A stretch of 64,000 nt of DNA from Maribellus luteus (GTDB lineage: Bacteria; Bacteroidota; Bacteroidia; Bacteroidales; Prolixibacteraceae): contig NZ_QWGR01000001.1 in NCBI RefSeq assembly GCF_003576475.1, positions 1-64,000 on the forward strand. The letters are read 5' to 3'. Below the pieces are notes generated by a model. It did not search any database, was not told the DNA's origin, and saw only the letters and a program-made list of their open reading frames with translations. The position numbers were made by a program, and so were the translations under genes. Shown in pieces: positions 21,314 through 30,298 of the stretch (positions are counted from its first letter, which is position 1; each line of letters starts with the position of its first letter).

Positions 21314-22792
21314 CTAATCTGCGTTAGTTAAATTAATTGATGATTTTCGGATCGGATTTTCCCTGGAAATAATATCGATGGCTACTATCATAGCAGTAAA
21401 TCCCCAGAAAGGAACAGAAAGCTTGTCGGTGTCCAGGAAATTGTTGAGAAATCCATGAACATAATAGGTAATTAGGCCGAGTAGGGCAACCAGCACAATC
21501 TTCTTTAAGCGTGGATCGGTTGTGCGTGTATACGTGTTGATAGCCGTGTATAGTACAACTCCAATAATCAGTAAAAAGGTGAGCAGACCCAATACGCCTG
21601 ATTCAGACAAGGGCCCCAGGTATTCGCTGTGTGCATTGCCTCCGTCTGCGGCATTGGTGCTAATAATGGTGCGCTCCTTTGTTAATTGATAGGGAGCATA
21701 CTGGAACATGTAAGTGCCGGGGCCAAACCCGAAGACAGGCTTGTCCTGGAACATTCGTATGGCACAACTCCAGCGATTGATGCGTTCCAGGTTGGAGGCA
21801 TCCGTCGAAATATTTGACATCGAAGAAATATGCGTACCTAGGTGGGCCGAAGATTCCTGCGAGTTTTGTTCCAGCTTCATTAAAATTTGCTGCTGAAAAG
21901 CAAAGAAAAGAGTCCCAACGGTGACAACCGTGATAAAAATGGTTTTGAAGCGGATTTTCAGAAGCAATATTCCCCAAACACCGATAGCTGCAAGCAAGCT
22001 TAACCAGGCTGCCCGGCTGTATGAAAGAACAAAACCCATCAGAACCACAAAAAAGGCAAACGTGGCAAAAGTCCGCCACCTTTTCGACTGGCTTTTATCG
22101 AATACAAACATAAGCAGGAACGGCAGGTAAAATGCCAGCGACGCTCCGTAAGAGGTATGGTCGTTAAAAAAAGGCATTACCACAAAATGAGAAGCTTGCT
22201 TGTCCCATAGTCCATATACCAGGTGGCGAAATGTGGCATAAAAAATCACCATCATAAACGGAATGACATACAGCCAAACATATTTCTCCATGTTTTTCCC
22301 CTGCGAAAAAAGCTTGGCGGTAAGGAAATAAAGTACCGCCAGGAACCAGATGCGCATTAAAAGAAACTTGAAGGAAACCAATGGCATTGTACTGGTGATG
22401 CTGGTAATCAGAATCCAGAACAGATTCAGGTAAATCACCAAAGATACGGGGTGCAAAAGTATCCGTCTGTCGAATTTTCGTTCCTGTAGTATTTTCAGAA
22501 AAAAGATGATGAGCAAGCCAAAAATCAATGGTTCGGTGGGCAGGTACATGTCGAACCCAAAACCCGAAGACAACTCGCTAAGCGGCAACGATAAAGGCGA
22601 GAAAAAAACAATGAGGTAAATGATCTTGTCGAAAGAATATACCGCTGCCAGCAAGAGTGCAGCTACCAGCGGGAGTGCATTCAGGTACAGCATGTCTTTT
22701 TTTACGACAAACCAAAGATTCAGAAGTATAAAACCAATGGAAATGAAGTAAAAAAGAGAAAGCTTTATCTGCTTGCTTTTTAACACCCGCAC
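21314..22792 (-). CDS. O-antigen ligase/polymerase family membrane protein
   Basis: 492 residues with about eleven hydrophobic segments and one long extracytoplasmic loop (about 300-390). The family motif is visible as FQDKPVFGFGPGTYMFQY followed by GGNAHSEYLGPLSESGVLGL, with the key His. Such proteins polymerise or transfer undecaprenyl-linked glycan. Translation starts with GTG at 22792, which overlaps the TAG stop of the upstream chain-length gene by one base, so the two are translationally coupled. That pairing supports a role as a Wzy-type polymerase over a WaaL ligase. No glycosyltransferases are adjacent, so this is an outlying pair of a surface polysaccharide pathway. Confidence 0.85.
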   Translation of the reverse strand: MRVLKSKQIKLSLFYFISIGFILLNLWFVVKKDMLYLNALPLVAALLLAAVYSFDKIIYLIVFFSPLSLPLSELSSGFGFDMYLPTEPLIFGLLIIFFLKILQERKFDRRILLHPVSLVIYLNLFWILITSITSTMPLVSFKFLLMRIWFLAVLYFLTAKLFSQGKNMEKYVWLYVIPFMMVIFYATFRHLVYGLWDKQASHFVVMPFFNDHTSYGASLAFYLPFLLMFVFDKSQSKRWRTFATFAFFVVLMGFVLSYSRAAWLSLLAAIGVWGILLLKIRFKTIFITVVTVGTLFFAFQQQILMKLEQNSQESSAHLGTHISSMSNISTDASNLERINRWSCAIRMFQDKPVFGFGPGTYMFQYAPYQLTKERTIISTNAADGGNAHSEYLGPLSESGVLGLLTFLLIIGVVLYTAINTYTRTTDPRLKKIVLVALLGLITYYVHGFLNNFLDTDKLSVPFWGFTAMIVAIDIISRENPIRKSSINLTNAD

Positions 22793-23739
22793 TATTCTTT
22801 TTGATAATCGAGTACCAGAAATACCAATAATCCGAGGAACACGGCCGAAACGGTTGACAACAATACAATCAGCCAGCGAACCGGGTACGATTTCTTGTCA
22901 GCAGGAAAAGGGTATTCAACAACATGGCTGTAAGTAATGTCCTTCTCATACTCCGTCACATGCATGTCGTGCAAAATGGTCAAGGAGTCAATAACATTCA
23001 AGGTCCGGTTATACCTGGCTTCGAGAAGGGTGGCCTTTGCACCGTCTTTTGAAAAGCTGTTGTACAACTGATCAATTTTTTTGGTGTCAGGTGCATTGCC
23101 TCTTCCGTTTGCCAGGGCAGTCATGTATCCCCGGGTTAGCTCCGGAACCTGCTCATTGAAGCTGATAATGCCCGTAGCGGTTCTCAAACTATCCAGTTGC
23201 TGTTCAACACCAGCAAGTTCTGTATATTTCTTATCCAGTGCACTTTGGGTAATGATCACCATTTCCTTGTCCTTCTGTTTATGCAACGATCTTACTTTCT
23301 TGTTGTAGTACAAAATAATAGAATCGCACATATTGGAAGCACGTTGCGGATCGTAATCCATCACCTTGATTTCAGCCGTTTCAAATTCAGTTTTGCTTAC
23401 CGAAACATTTTTGCTGTATTTGTCGAGCATGTAGGTAATAAACTTCGGATCCTCTTTGTTAATCTCATATACATCGGCAAGGTTGAAAGCTTCGAACATC
23501 TTAAATTTGATGTCGTTTGAATTCAGTACCTCGATCATTTGCTCTGTTTCCGACTCGTTGCTCAATGTCCAGATATTGGTGGGGTAAACCCGTGCCACCG
23601 ACTTAAACTTCGGCCGGATAAAAGTGGGACTGGAAAAAACAGCAGACAAAAGAATTGCAACAATTCCGATGATCACAAAGTGCATTTTGCGTTTCCAGAT
23701 AATTTCAAGAATACGCTGGTTGTTAAAAAAACTATCCAT
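22792..23739 (-). CDS. Wzz-type polysaccharide chain-length determinant protein
   Basis: 315 residues: one membrane span near 20-40 (MHFVIIGIVAILLSAVFSSP), a large periplasmic alpha-helical part with coiled-coil character (about 140-260), and a C-terminal span (RWLIVLLSTVSAVFLGLLVF, about 288-308). This is the Wzz/PCP architecture without a tyrosine-kinase domain. It sets glycan chain length with the polymerase encoded next to it, with which it overlaps by one base. The FIRPKFKSVARVYPTN stretch after span 1 matches the family's conserved region. Confidence 0.85.
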   Translation of the reverse strand: MDSFFNNQRILEIIWKRKMHFVIIGIVAILLSAVFSSPTFIRPKFKSVARVYPTNIWTLSNESETEQMIEVLNSNDIKFKMFEAFNLADVYEINKEDPKFITYMLDKYSKNVSVSKTEFETAEIKVMDYDPQRASNMCDSIILYYNKKVRSLHKQKDKEMVIITQSALDKKYTELAGVEQQLDSLRTATGIISFNEQVPELTRGYMTALANGRGNAPDTKKIDQLYNSFSKDGAKATLLEARYNRTLNVIDSLTILHDMHVTEYEKDITYSHVVEYPFPADKKSYPVRWLIVLLSTVSAVFLGLLVFLVLDYQKE

Positions 23740-23818
23740 AAAAAGTGGTTTCTATTCGATCGTGTATTTTCAACGAACCCGAATGGTTTTTAGTATTTGT
23801 CCTGCTGTTTTTTGATGA

Positions 23819-25111
23819 CTATCCTGCAATAATCAGGTAGTAGTTCTTTTTCCCTTTTTGAGCCAGAATGTATTTGCCGCCGATCAGGTAATTTGCGTTA
23901 ATTACCAATTCCGGATCAGAAACCTTGTCTTTGTTAATGCTGAGCCCATTTCCCTGCAAGGTCCTTCTCAGTTCTCCTTTCGACGGGAAAACTTCTGTTT
24001 TTTCGGCCAGCAGATCAAAGATATTGATGCCCGCTTCCAGTTCTGCTTTACTGATCTGAAACTGAGGAACACCTTCGAACACAGCTAAGAAAGTACTTTC
24101 GTTGAGTTTACGCAGTTGGTCGGCAGTTCCTTTTCCGAACAGGATTTGAGAAGCTTCAACGGCCATCTCGTAATCTTCACGCGAGTGAACCATTATTGTG
24201 AGTTCTTCCGCCAGTTTTTTCTGAAGCATACGCTCGTGCGGTGCTTCTTTGTGGGCAGCTACCAATGCATCGATCTCGTTTTTCGAAAGCAGGGTGAAAA
24301 TCTTTATGTAGCGTTCGGCATCTTCATCCGATGTATTCAGCCAGAACTGGAAGAAAGCATAAGGCGAAGTACGCTCTGCATCGAGCCACACATTTCCTGA
24401 TTCGGTTTTTCCGAATTTGGTGCCATCAGCTTTGGTAATCAGCGGGCAAGTCAAGGCAAAAGCCTCACCAGAGTCCATTCTGCGAATCAACTCGGTTCCG
24501 GTGGTGATATTTCCCCACTGGTCGGAGCCACCCATCTGCAGTTTACAGCCCAGGTTTTTGTACAAATGGTAGAAGTCGTAACCCTGAACAAGCTGGTATG
24601 TGAATTCGGTAAATGACATTCCTACTTTTGACTCTTCTCCCAGACGTTTTTTTACGCTGTCTTTCGACATCATGTAGTTAACGGTGATGCGTTTTCCCAC
24701 ATCGCGGATAAAAGCAAGGAATGAAAATTCTTTCATCCAGTCGTAGTTGTTGACCAGGATTGCCTGGTTTTTTTCACCACTTTCAAAATCCAGGAACCTG
24801 GCAAGCTGTTTTTTTATGCATGCCTGGTTGTGGCGCAGAGTATCCTCGTCCAAAAGGTTTCTTTCCTGCGATTTGCCCGATGGGTCTCCAATCATCCCTG
24901 TGGCGCCACCAATGAGTGCAATGGGCTTGTGTCCGGCAATCTGAAGATGTTTCAACATCATTACGCCCACCAGGTGACCGATGTGCAGTGAATCGGCAGT
25001 TGGGTCGATACCCACATAAGCACTGGTGATTTCTTTTAACAGTTGTTCTTCAGTTCCGGGCATAATATCATGCAACATGCCCCTCCATCTAAGCTCTTCT
25101 ACAAAGTTCAT
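23819..25111 (-). CDS. tyrS: Tyrosyl-tRNA synthetase
   Basis: 430 residues. A class I aminoacyl-tRNA synthetase that charges tRNA-Tyr. The HIGH motif is [11 protein letters not shown] (about residue 42) and the KMSKS loop is [12 protein letters not shown] (about 235), a normal variant in bacterial TyrRS. The [13 protein letters not shown] segment binds tyrosine and ATP. A C-terminal S4 RNA-binding domain spans about 360-425. A -7-like element for the minus strand lies at 25224-25231, leaving a leader of about 105 nt that contains a CCCC/GGGG hairpin, but no T-box is recognised. Confidence 0.96.
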   Translation of the reverse strand: MNFVEELRWRGMLHDIMPGTEEQLLKEITSAYVGIDPTADSLHIGHLVGVMMLKHLQIAGHKPIALIGGATGMIGDPSGKSQERNLLDEDTLRHNQACIKKQLARFLDFESGEKNQAILVNNYDWMKEFSFLAFIRDVGKRITVNYMMSKDSVKKRLGEESKVGMSFTEFTYQLVQGYDFYHLYKNLGCKLQMGGSDQWGNITTGTELIRRMDSGEAFALTCPLITKADGTKFGKTESGNVWLDAERTSPYAFFQFWLNTSDEDAERYIKIFTLLSKNEIDALVAAHKEAPHERMLQKKLAEELTIMVHSREDYEMAVEASQILFGKGTADQLRKLNESTFLAVFEGVPQFQISKAELEAGINIFDLLAEKTEVFPSKGELRRTLQGNGLSINKDKVSDPELVINANYLIGGKYILAQKGKKNYYLIIAG

Positions 25112-25404
25112 TTTATCTATTTTTTTCTACCAAATTTTACATTTTCAAATGGATTCAATCCCCTGTTTTTGGGGCAGAAGTAAAAAACACTTCCGTTTTG
25201 TGATCCTTTGATCGAAATTTGCGCAAATATATAAAATGCAGCTGTAACGGATGGGAAATTAAGGTTAAATCAGTGAGACGATGATTTTGGATACAAAAAC
25301 GTTTAGTTGAACTCCTGTCCGCTTGGTCAGCCGGAGATCAAATCGCTTGTACGTCCGGGTAATGTGCCTCTTCGCCTCGCAATAAGGCAGTTGGTGTAAA
25401 AATG
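25112..25404. other. Intergenic leader of tyrS and upstream region of the sigma-factor gene
   Basis: The minus strand carries TATATTTG (25224-25231), a -7 match for tyrS, with no convincing -33. CCCCTGTTTTTGGGG (25162-25176) is a small hairpin in the tyrS leader. The remaining 170 bp toward 25404 show nothing recognisable. Confidence 0.4.
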
Positions 25405-25450
25405 GGTTGCAAATGAAAATAATTGCAACCTTTTTATACCTTGCCCCGTC
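25405..25450 (+). promoter_or_regulatory. Probable ECF-type autoregulated promoter
   Basis: TTGCAACC (25423-25430), a 16-bp spacer and CGTC (25447-25450) fit the AAC/CGTC pattern of group IV sigma-factor promoters and lie directly before the ECF sigma gene. The -35 half is also one arm of a perfect inverted repeat, GGTTGCAA (25405-25412) with TTGCAACC, suggesting a bound regulator or a hairpin. Confidence 0.55.
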
Positions 25451-25462
25451 TGATGGGATAGT

Positions 25463-26044
25463 ATGGAAGACGGACAACTGGTTCAACAGGTTATAAACGG
25501 AAACAGCAATGCGTTTCGGTTTCTGGTATCAAAATACCAGCGACTGGTTGTTCATGTTGTGGGGCGAATTGTTCAGCAGCAGGATGAAATGGAGGACATT
25601 TGCCAGGAAGTGTTTATCAAAGTCTTTAAAACGCTGGGTAAGTTCAGAGGCGAATCAAAACTGTCGACCTGGATTGCTACCATCGCCTACAATACGGCCA
25701 TTACACATTTGCGAAAAAGAAGCCGGAGAGGGGAGTTGTCGTACAACGAAGAACCCAAACTGATTGGAATGGAGGCCGACACTGGCCTGAACCAGCAGGT
25801 AGTTGAAAAAGAAGAGATAAAGAAACACCTGTTGAAGCTGATTGAAACGTTGCCGGTACATTACCGAACGGTGCTTACACTGTATCACCTGGAAGAGTTT
25901 TCGTACCGCGAAATTGTGGACATTACGGGTATGCCCGAAGGAACGATAAAAAGTTACCTGAACCGCGCCCGTATGATTTTGAAGGGTAAGATGGAAAAAA
26001 TTGCCCGTTTGGAACAAACCAATATATTTGCAGATTATGTTTGA
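25463..26044 (+). CDS. ECF RNA polymerase sigma factor
   Basis: 193 residues, the usual ECF size. Sigma region 2 spans about 10-80 (FRFLVSKYQRLVVHVVGRIV, then DICQEVFIKVFKTLGKFRGE and LSTWIATIAYNTAITHLRKR). Region 4 spans about 125-180 (LPVHYRTVLTLYHLEEFSYR, then GMPEGTIKSYLNRAR). It directs core polymerase to a small stress or envelope regulon. The next gene overlaps its end by 8 bp and encodes a small membrane protein that may be its partner. A candidate autoregulatory promoter lies at 25423-25450. Confidence 0.93.
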   Translation: MEDGQLVQQVINGNSNAFRFLVSKYQRLVVHVVGRIVQQQDEMEDICQEVFIKVFKTLGKFRGESKLSTWIATIAYNTAITHLRKRSRRGELSYNEEPKLIGMEADTGLNQQVVEKEEIKKHLLKLIETLPVHYRTVLTLYHLEEFSYREIVDITGMPEGTIKSYLNRARMILKGKMEKIARLEQTNIFADYV

Positions 26045-26396
26045 CGAACAGAAACCATTGGATTCACAAAAATTACTGGAGGAAGTTCTTGCCGAAGAAC
26101 CGGGCTTCTTTTTGCCTGATAACTTTGTGGAAGTTGTGGCCCATAAAATGGGGCGCAGGTTTGCCTGGAATCAATACATACGCGAATTCCTTATTTACCT
26201 GGCCGCTATTGTGGGAATAGCAGCGGTTTCGGCAGGCATTGTGCTCATTTGGTTCGATGCCGACTGGCAGAAATGGTGGAACTTCTTGCTTGCCAATCTT
26301 ACCTGGGTAGCCGGAATCAATCTATTAGCCGTTTTTATTCTTTTTGCCGACCGGGTGTTGCTGCGTTATTTTACCTACAAAGTATCGCAGCATTAA
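26037..26396 (+). CDS. Small membrane protein in the sigma operon, possible anti-sigma-like partner
   Basis: 119 residues from the ATG at 26037, which overlaps the sigma gene's end by 8 bp and therefore suggests coupled translation. A soluble N-terminal part of about 45 residues (VLAEEPGFFLPDNFVEVVAH) is followed by two membrane spans (about 52-75 and 88-107). There is no zinc-binding HxxxCxxC motif, so it is not a classical ZAS anti-sigma factor. Position and N-in topology make a sigma-regulating role reasonable, but this is inference only. Confidence 0.75.
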   Translation: MFDEQKPLDSQKLLEEVLAEEPGFFLPDNFVEVVAHKMGRRFAWNQYIREFLIYLAAIVGIAAVSAGIVLIWFDADWQKWWNFLLANLTWVAGINLLAVFILFADRVLLRYFTYKVSQH

Positions 26397-26411
26397 AACG
26401 ACGTCAAAGCA

Positions 26412-27335
26412 CTAGCGCAACTTAACGATTTGCCCGATCTGTGGCATTTGTCCCGGATTCATTCCGTTCTTTCTGCACAATGTTTTCAGTTTTATTCCAT
26501 ACATCTGCGAAATGTAATGCATGCTTTCGCCTTCCTGTACCCGGTGTGTGGTTTTGTCTTTCGATTTGCTTTTTTTGGCTTGAATATATACAATCTCGTT
26601 GGGTACCGGACGATAGCCCGGACGGTGATCGTTGAACTTGTACAACTCCCAGTCGTTGAGTCCAAACTCCTGCGCCAGCATTTCAAAAGTATCTCCCTGG
26701 CGTGCAATTACTGCTTTTACACGGTTCATCTTCATTACTTCGTGCGAGCGGTAAGCATTTATGGTAAGCGAATTGGAAATACCGCTCCGTCCCATGCTGC
26801 GCTGTTCGAAGCTGGAGATTTCGTTAAAGGTCATTTTCAGATCGAGGCGGTGCAGCTTATGGTCTTCAATAATCTTTATCAGTCGTTTGTCGTAGTCGTG
26901 CGCGGTTGCATATCCGGCTTTTTTCAGCCCTTTTGCCCAACCTTTATAATCGGTGTGTTTTAGCTGAAAAAGAAAAGCATAGCGCGGATTGTCCATCAAA
27001 AAATTCGTGTGGTCGATGTACGACTCCTCAACCGAAGTATATTTCCGGAAACATTCATCTTTGTGGTCATCATCGTAATAAACCTTTTTTCCTTTCCATC
27101 CCTTTTTACATTTAATTCCAAAGTGATTGTTGGAACGCTTTGCCAGCTCGCTATTACCGCTGCCCGATTCCAGAATGCCCTGTGCCATGGTAATACTCGC
27201 CGGAATACCGCTTCTGTTCATTTCTTCGATGGACAATAGCTGGTAACGATTAATATATTCCTGTCGGGTTATTTTCTGTGAAAAGCTTGAAAGTGAGATG
27301 GATAGTAGAATAATTGCTATCAGGTAATATTTCAT
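26412..27335 (-). CDS. Peptidoglycan beta-N-acetylglucosaminidase with LysM domains
   Basis: About 307 residues from the ATG at 27335 (another ATG at 27341 is possible; an upstream TTG overlaps a -7-like TATTTTTG and is unlikely). After a signal peptide (YYLIAIILLSISLSSFSQ) comes a FlgJ/LytD-type glucosaminidase domain (about 20-165): PASITMAQGILESGSG with the catalytic Glu, NNHFGIKCKKGW, and the YKGWAKGLKKAGYAT tail. Two LysM cell-wall-binding repeats follow (VIARQGDTFEMLAQEFGLND and THRVQEGESMHYISQMYGIK). It cleaves glycan strands during wall remodelling. It is convergent with the sigma operon. Confidence 0.9.
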   Translation of the reverse strand: MKYYLIAIILLSISLSSFSQKITRQEYINRYQLLSIEEMNRSGIPASITMAQGILESGSGNSELAKRSNNHFGIKCKKGWKGKKVYYDDDHKDECFRKYTSVEESYIDHTNFLMDNPRYAFLFQLKHTDYKGWAKGLKKAGYATAHDYDKRLIKIIEDHKLHRLDLKMTFNEISSFEQRSMGRSGISNSLTINAYRSHEVMKMNRVKAVIARQGDTFEMLAQEFGLNDWELYKFNDHRPGYRPVPNEIVYIQAKKSKSKDKTTHRVQEGESMHYISQMYGIKLKTLCRKNGMNPGQMPQIGQIVKLR

Positions 27336-27444
27336 GGCCATTTGTGTCAAAAATAAATTCGCTTAAAAATAGATGCAGTAAATGAATTTCCTAATGGTTC
27401 TGTATAGAATTTATAAACAAACGAACGTGAGTAAGGATACTTTA

Positions 27445-27476
27445 TTGGATGCGTATGTTGGTAGCCCGTATTTTTG
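27445..27476 (+). promoter_or_regulatory. Promoter of the thrE-like genes
   Basis: TTG (27445-27447, preceded by A), a 21-bp spacer and TATTTTTG (27469-27476) fit the Bacteroidota consensus except for one -33 base. The leader would be about 107 nt and includes a CGAAC/GTTCG hairpin (27495-27519). Confidence 0.5.
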
Positions 27477-27590
27477 AGTGATTTGGAATGATCGAACTTT
27501 AAACTTACTTAATGTTCGAAAACAATTGTACTACTTTTTCGTGTGAGCATTTTGTTTTAACTTAATTCGCGGTTTCAAATTAATTCGAGA

Positions 27591-28361
27591 ATGAATCAGT
27601 CGGGTGAAGAAAAAGTTAATGAGTTGAGCAAGATATTGTTAGAGGTTGGCTCGTTGCTGATGAGTTCCGGCGCCAATTCTTCCAGAATTCGCATGACCGT
27701 TAGTCGGATTGCCGGTGCGTATGATTACGATGTGGACCTGCTGATTACCCACCGGGCACTGATGCTGACCATCTACAACGAAGAGCGCGACTATTTTTTC
27801 AGCCGTTTGAAGAGGACTTCTCCGCATGGGGTCAACTTTAAAATGGTGAGCGGTATCAGCCGGATGAGTTGGCGGATTGTGGAAGAGAACTGGGGAATGG
27901 ACCAGGTAAAAAAAGAACTGGACCGTTTAAAGTCGCTGCCGCATTATCCGCGAATCGTAATTCTGGCAATGGTAGGAGCTGCCGGTGCTGGGTTTTGCCG
28001 CGTGTTTGGTGGGGTTTACCTCGAACTGCTTGTTACTTTTGTAGCTACTTTTATTGGTTTGTATGTTCGGCAGGAAGCCGTCAAAAGAGCATTTAATCCC
28101 TATCTCGCCATTTTCTTTGCAGCTTTTGTTTCGTCGATGATCGCGGGTTTGGCGCTCAAACTAAAAATTGGCCCGAATCCTGAATATGCTTTTGCCACTT
28201 CGGTGTTGTATTTAATTCCGGGAGTTCCGTTGATCAACTCTCTTTCCGATTTACTCGACGGGAACATTATGAACGGCATTGTTCGCGGGGTGAACGGTTT
28301 GATGATCTCCTTGTCCATTGCCCTGGGAATGCTGGGGGCAGTATTGATTTATGGTATTTGA
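27591..28361 (+). CDS. Threonine/serine exporter, ThrE N-terminal-type subunit (DUF1212)
   Basis: 256 residues. A cytoplasmic N-terminal domain of about 110 residues (LLEVGSLLMSSGANSSRIR, matching the ThrE/YjjP signature with its SGA motif) is followed by about five membrane spans. YjjP/ThrE proteins export threonine, serine or succinate-type substrates. In many bacteria ThrE is one polypeptide; here, as in E. coli YjjP-YjjB, it is split and the second half is the next gene, 12-18 bp downstream. Confidence 0.88.
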   Translation: MNQSGEEKVNELSKILLEVGSLLMSSGANSSRIRMTVSRIAGAYDYDVDLLITHRALMLTIYNEERDYFFSRLKRTSPHGVNFKMVSGISRMSWRIVEENWGMDQVKKELDRLKSLPHYPRIVILAMVGAAGAGFCRVFGGVYLELLVTFVATFIGLYVRQEAVKRAFNPYLAIFFAAFVSSMIAGLALKLKIGPNPEYAFATSVLYLIPGVPLINSLSDLLDGNIMNGIVRGVNGLMISLSIALGMLGAVLIYGI

Positions 28362-28379
28362 ACGTAAAAACGTGTGATT

Positions 28380-28892
28380 ATGCAAGAGTGGTTACATTTT
28401 ATCGATCGTTGGTTTTGGCTGGGCATGGGAGCTATTGGTTTTGCCATCCTTTTTAATGTGCCCAAAAGAACCATCTTTACCATCTTTTTGCTGGGAGCAT
28501 TTGGTGGTAGCTTAAAATTTATTGTACTGGCAGCCGGTGGGGGAATTATTCTTGGGTCATTTTTTGGCGCTGTGTTGGTTGGCTTTGCCAGTCTTTTTGC
28601 TGCTCATTACCGGCATACGCCGCCTTTTGTTTTAGCCATTCCGGCTGTTATTCCGATGGTTCCGGGGGCATTTGCCTACCGTGCCATGCTGGGGGTGATC
28701 CATTTAACCGAGAAAATTGATCACGAAACTTTTCTGAAATTGATGGAAGAAACCATTGACAACGGATTGAAAGCCTTTTTTGTGTTGGCAGCTCTATCGC
28801 TCGGAGTTTCGGCGCCAATGCTTATTTTCAGGCGAGAGTCAGCTAAAAATCTGGCGGTAAGGATCAAGCCCGATGAGGCAAAGTTAAAATAG
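28380..28892 (+). CDS. Threonine/serine exporter, ThrE C-terminal-type subunit (DUF3815/YjjB-like)
   Basis: 170 residues from the ATG at 28380; an in-frame GTG lies two codons earlier. Five hydrophobic segments and the conserved PPFVLAIPAVIPMVPGAFAY stretch identify the YjjB/ThrE_2 family, which completes the exporter encoded by the preceding gene. The 18-bp gap indicates one operon. Both halves are needed for transport in the characterised E. coli pair. Confidence 0.87.
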   Translation: MQEWLHFIDRWFWLGMGAIGFAILFNVPKRTIFTIFLLGAFGGSLKFIVLAAGGGIILGSFFGAVLVGFASLFAAHYRHTPPFVLAIPAVIPMVPGAFAYRAMLGVIHLTEKIDHETFLKLMEETIDNGLKAFFVLAALSLGVSAPMLIFRRESAKNLAVRIKPDEAKLK

Positions 28893-29037
28893 CCGTTTCC
28901 GTTTTGGGTTCCTGATTGAAACACCGTTTTAGTTCTACCTCCCGATACCTTTAATGCCTTGCGTTTCCTGAGGTTTTCCCGTTGTTCTTGTGCAGGGAGT
29001 TTGGTGCCTTTCGCTGTATATATTGTTTTTAAAATGT

Positions 29038-29045
29038 TACATTTG
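29038..29045 (+). promoter_or_regulatory. -7 element of the cytidine deaminase gene
   Basis: TACATTTG matches TAnnTTTG exactly and lies 16 bp before the ATG at 29061. No clear -33 TTTG is at the right distance. The leader would be very short. Confidence 0.45.
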
Positions 29046-29060
29046 AACAAAATATGCAGG

Positions 29061-29543
29061 ATGAGGATAAAAGAACTCAAAATTCTTGTTCAGGAATTTG
29101 ACCGGTCAGAGGAACTTCCTGAGAGCGATCAAATATTACTTCAGGCAGCGCGAAAAGCTTCTGAAAACGCGTATGCACCCTACTCTCGTTTTAATGTGGG
29201 GGCCGCGGTATTGTTGGAGAACGGAGAAATCATTGCCGGCAACAACCAGGAAAATGCTGATTTTACCGATGGTTTGTGTGCCGAGCGGGTAGCCTTGTTT
29301 TATGCACATGCAACTTATCCGGGAGAGGGAGTGAAAGCGATTGCCGTAACTGCCAAAAACAAAAATGGCTTTTTGGCTGAACCTGCACAACCTTGCGGAT
29401 CCTGTCGTCAGGTTTTGGTTGAAACCGAATTTCGGTTTAAAAACCCGATACGAATCATCCTGGACGGAAAAAACAGTATACAAGTGTTAAATGGTGCCGA
29501 AAGTCTTTTGCCGCTGGCTTTTAAGCCGGTTGCACTGGACTGA
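29061..29543 (+). CDS. cdd: Cytidine deaminase
   Basis: 160 residues from the ATG at 29061; the longer open frame upstream has no coding features. The homotetrameric zinc enzyme deaminates cytidine and deoxycytidine to uridine forms. Motifs: YSRFNVGAAVL, the catalytic CAE (GLCAERVALFYA) and the zinc-binding PCGSCRQVL. The substrate-binding N(E)AD segment reads NNQENADF. The 3' end overlaps the convergent pseudouridine synthase gene by 23 bp, so no terminator separates them. Confidence 0.93.
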   Translation: MRIKELKILVQEFDRSEELPESDQILLQAARKASENAYAPYSRFNVGAAVLLENGEIIAGNNQENADFTDGLCAERVALFYAHATYPGEGVKAIAVTAKNKNGFLAEPAQPCGSCRQVLVETEFRFKNPIRIILDGKNSIQVLNGAESLLPLAFKPVALD

Positions 29544-30231
29544 ATCGCCCCGCGTGAAAAAGATTGATAAACTCATTCCATACCGGATCATCCGGCGGAT
29601 CAGCAACAATTGTCAGCATTTCTTTTTTTACCGGGTGCATCAGTTCCACTTTTCGGGCATGTAAATGAATGCCTTTGTCCTGGTTCGAACGCGGGAAGCC
29701 GTATTTCAAATCACCTTTTATATGAAGCCCCAATTGCTTTAGCTGTACCCGGATTTGATGATGGCGGCCGGTTTGTAATTCCACTTCCAGTAAATGATAT
29801 CGATCGATACTGGCAACATGCCGGTAGCTAAGCTTGGCCATTTTGGCACCTTCCACGGGTTCGGTATAGGCATAGCTTCGGTTGCGTTCCTGGTTTTTGG
29901 CCAGGTAGTGAACCAGGGTATCCTGGTGCTTGGGCGGTCGTTTATCAACCACGGCCCAGTAAATTTTCTTTACTTCTCCGCGGGTCTGGAACAAATTGTT
30001 AAGGCGTGGCAATACCTTACTGGTTTTGGCCAGAATCAGAATCCCGCTGGTCGGTCGGTCGAGCCGGTGAGGAAGCCCCAGGTAAACATTTCCCGGTTTG
30101 TTGTACTTCTCTTTCAGGTATTGTTTCACCCGGTCCATAACCGTTTCATCACCTGTTTTGTCGCTTTGTACCACTTCGCCGCAGGCTTTGTTGATCGCAA
30201 TAATATGGTTGTCCTCGTAGATTACTTTCAT
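29521..30231 (-). CDS. RluA-family pseudouridine synthase
   Basis: 236 residues, a single catalytic domain without the S4 domain seen in RluC/D. The catalytic motif is LPHRLDRPTSGILILAKT with the essential Asp. GRHHQIRVQLKQLGLHIKGD is the second conserved block. It isomerises uridine in rRNA or tRNA; the short form is closer to RluA/TruC-like enzymes, and the exact target position cannot be read. It overlaps the cytidine deaminase gene tail by 23 bp and ends about 70 bp after panB in the same direction, so the two may form an operon. Confidence 0.9.
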   Translation of the reverse strand: MKVIYEDNHIIAINKACGEVVQSDKTGDETVMDRVKQYLKEKYNKPGNVYLGLPHRLDRPTSGILILAKTSKVLPRLNNLFQTRGEVKKIYWAVVDKRPPKHQDTLVHYLAKNQERNRSYAYTEPVEGAKMAKLSYRHVASIDRYHLLEVELQTGRHHQIRVQLKQLGLHIKGDLKYGFPRSNQDKGIHLHARKVELMHPVKKEMLTIVADPPDDPVWNEFINLFHAGRFSPVQPA

Positions 30232-30298
30232 GATTAGAAGCTATGAGCCGCAAGCTTTGAGCTTTTTAAACTTTAAACTCTGAACATTGAACTCTAAA

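Noticed and set aside
25112-25240. T-box riboswitch in the tyrS leader
   Set aside because: The leader of about 105 nt has only a small CCCC/GGGG hairpin; no T-box TGGNACC sequence or antiterminator is seen, and T-boxes are not expected in Bacteroidota.
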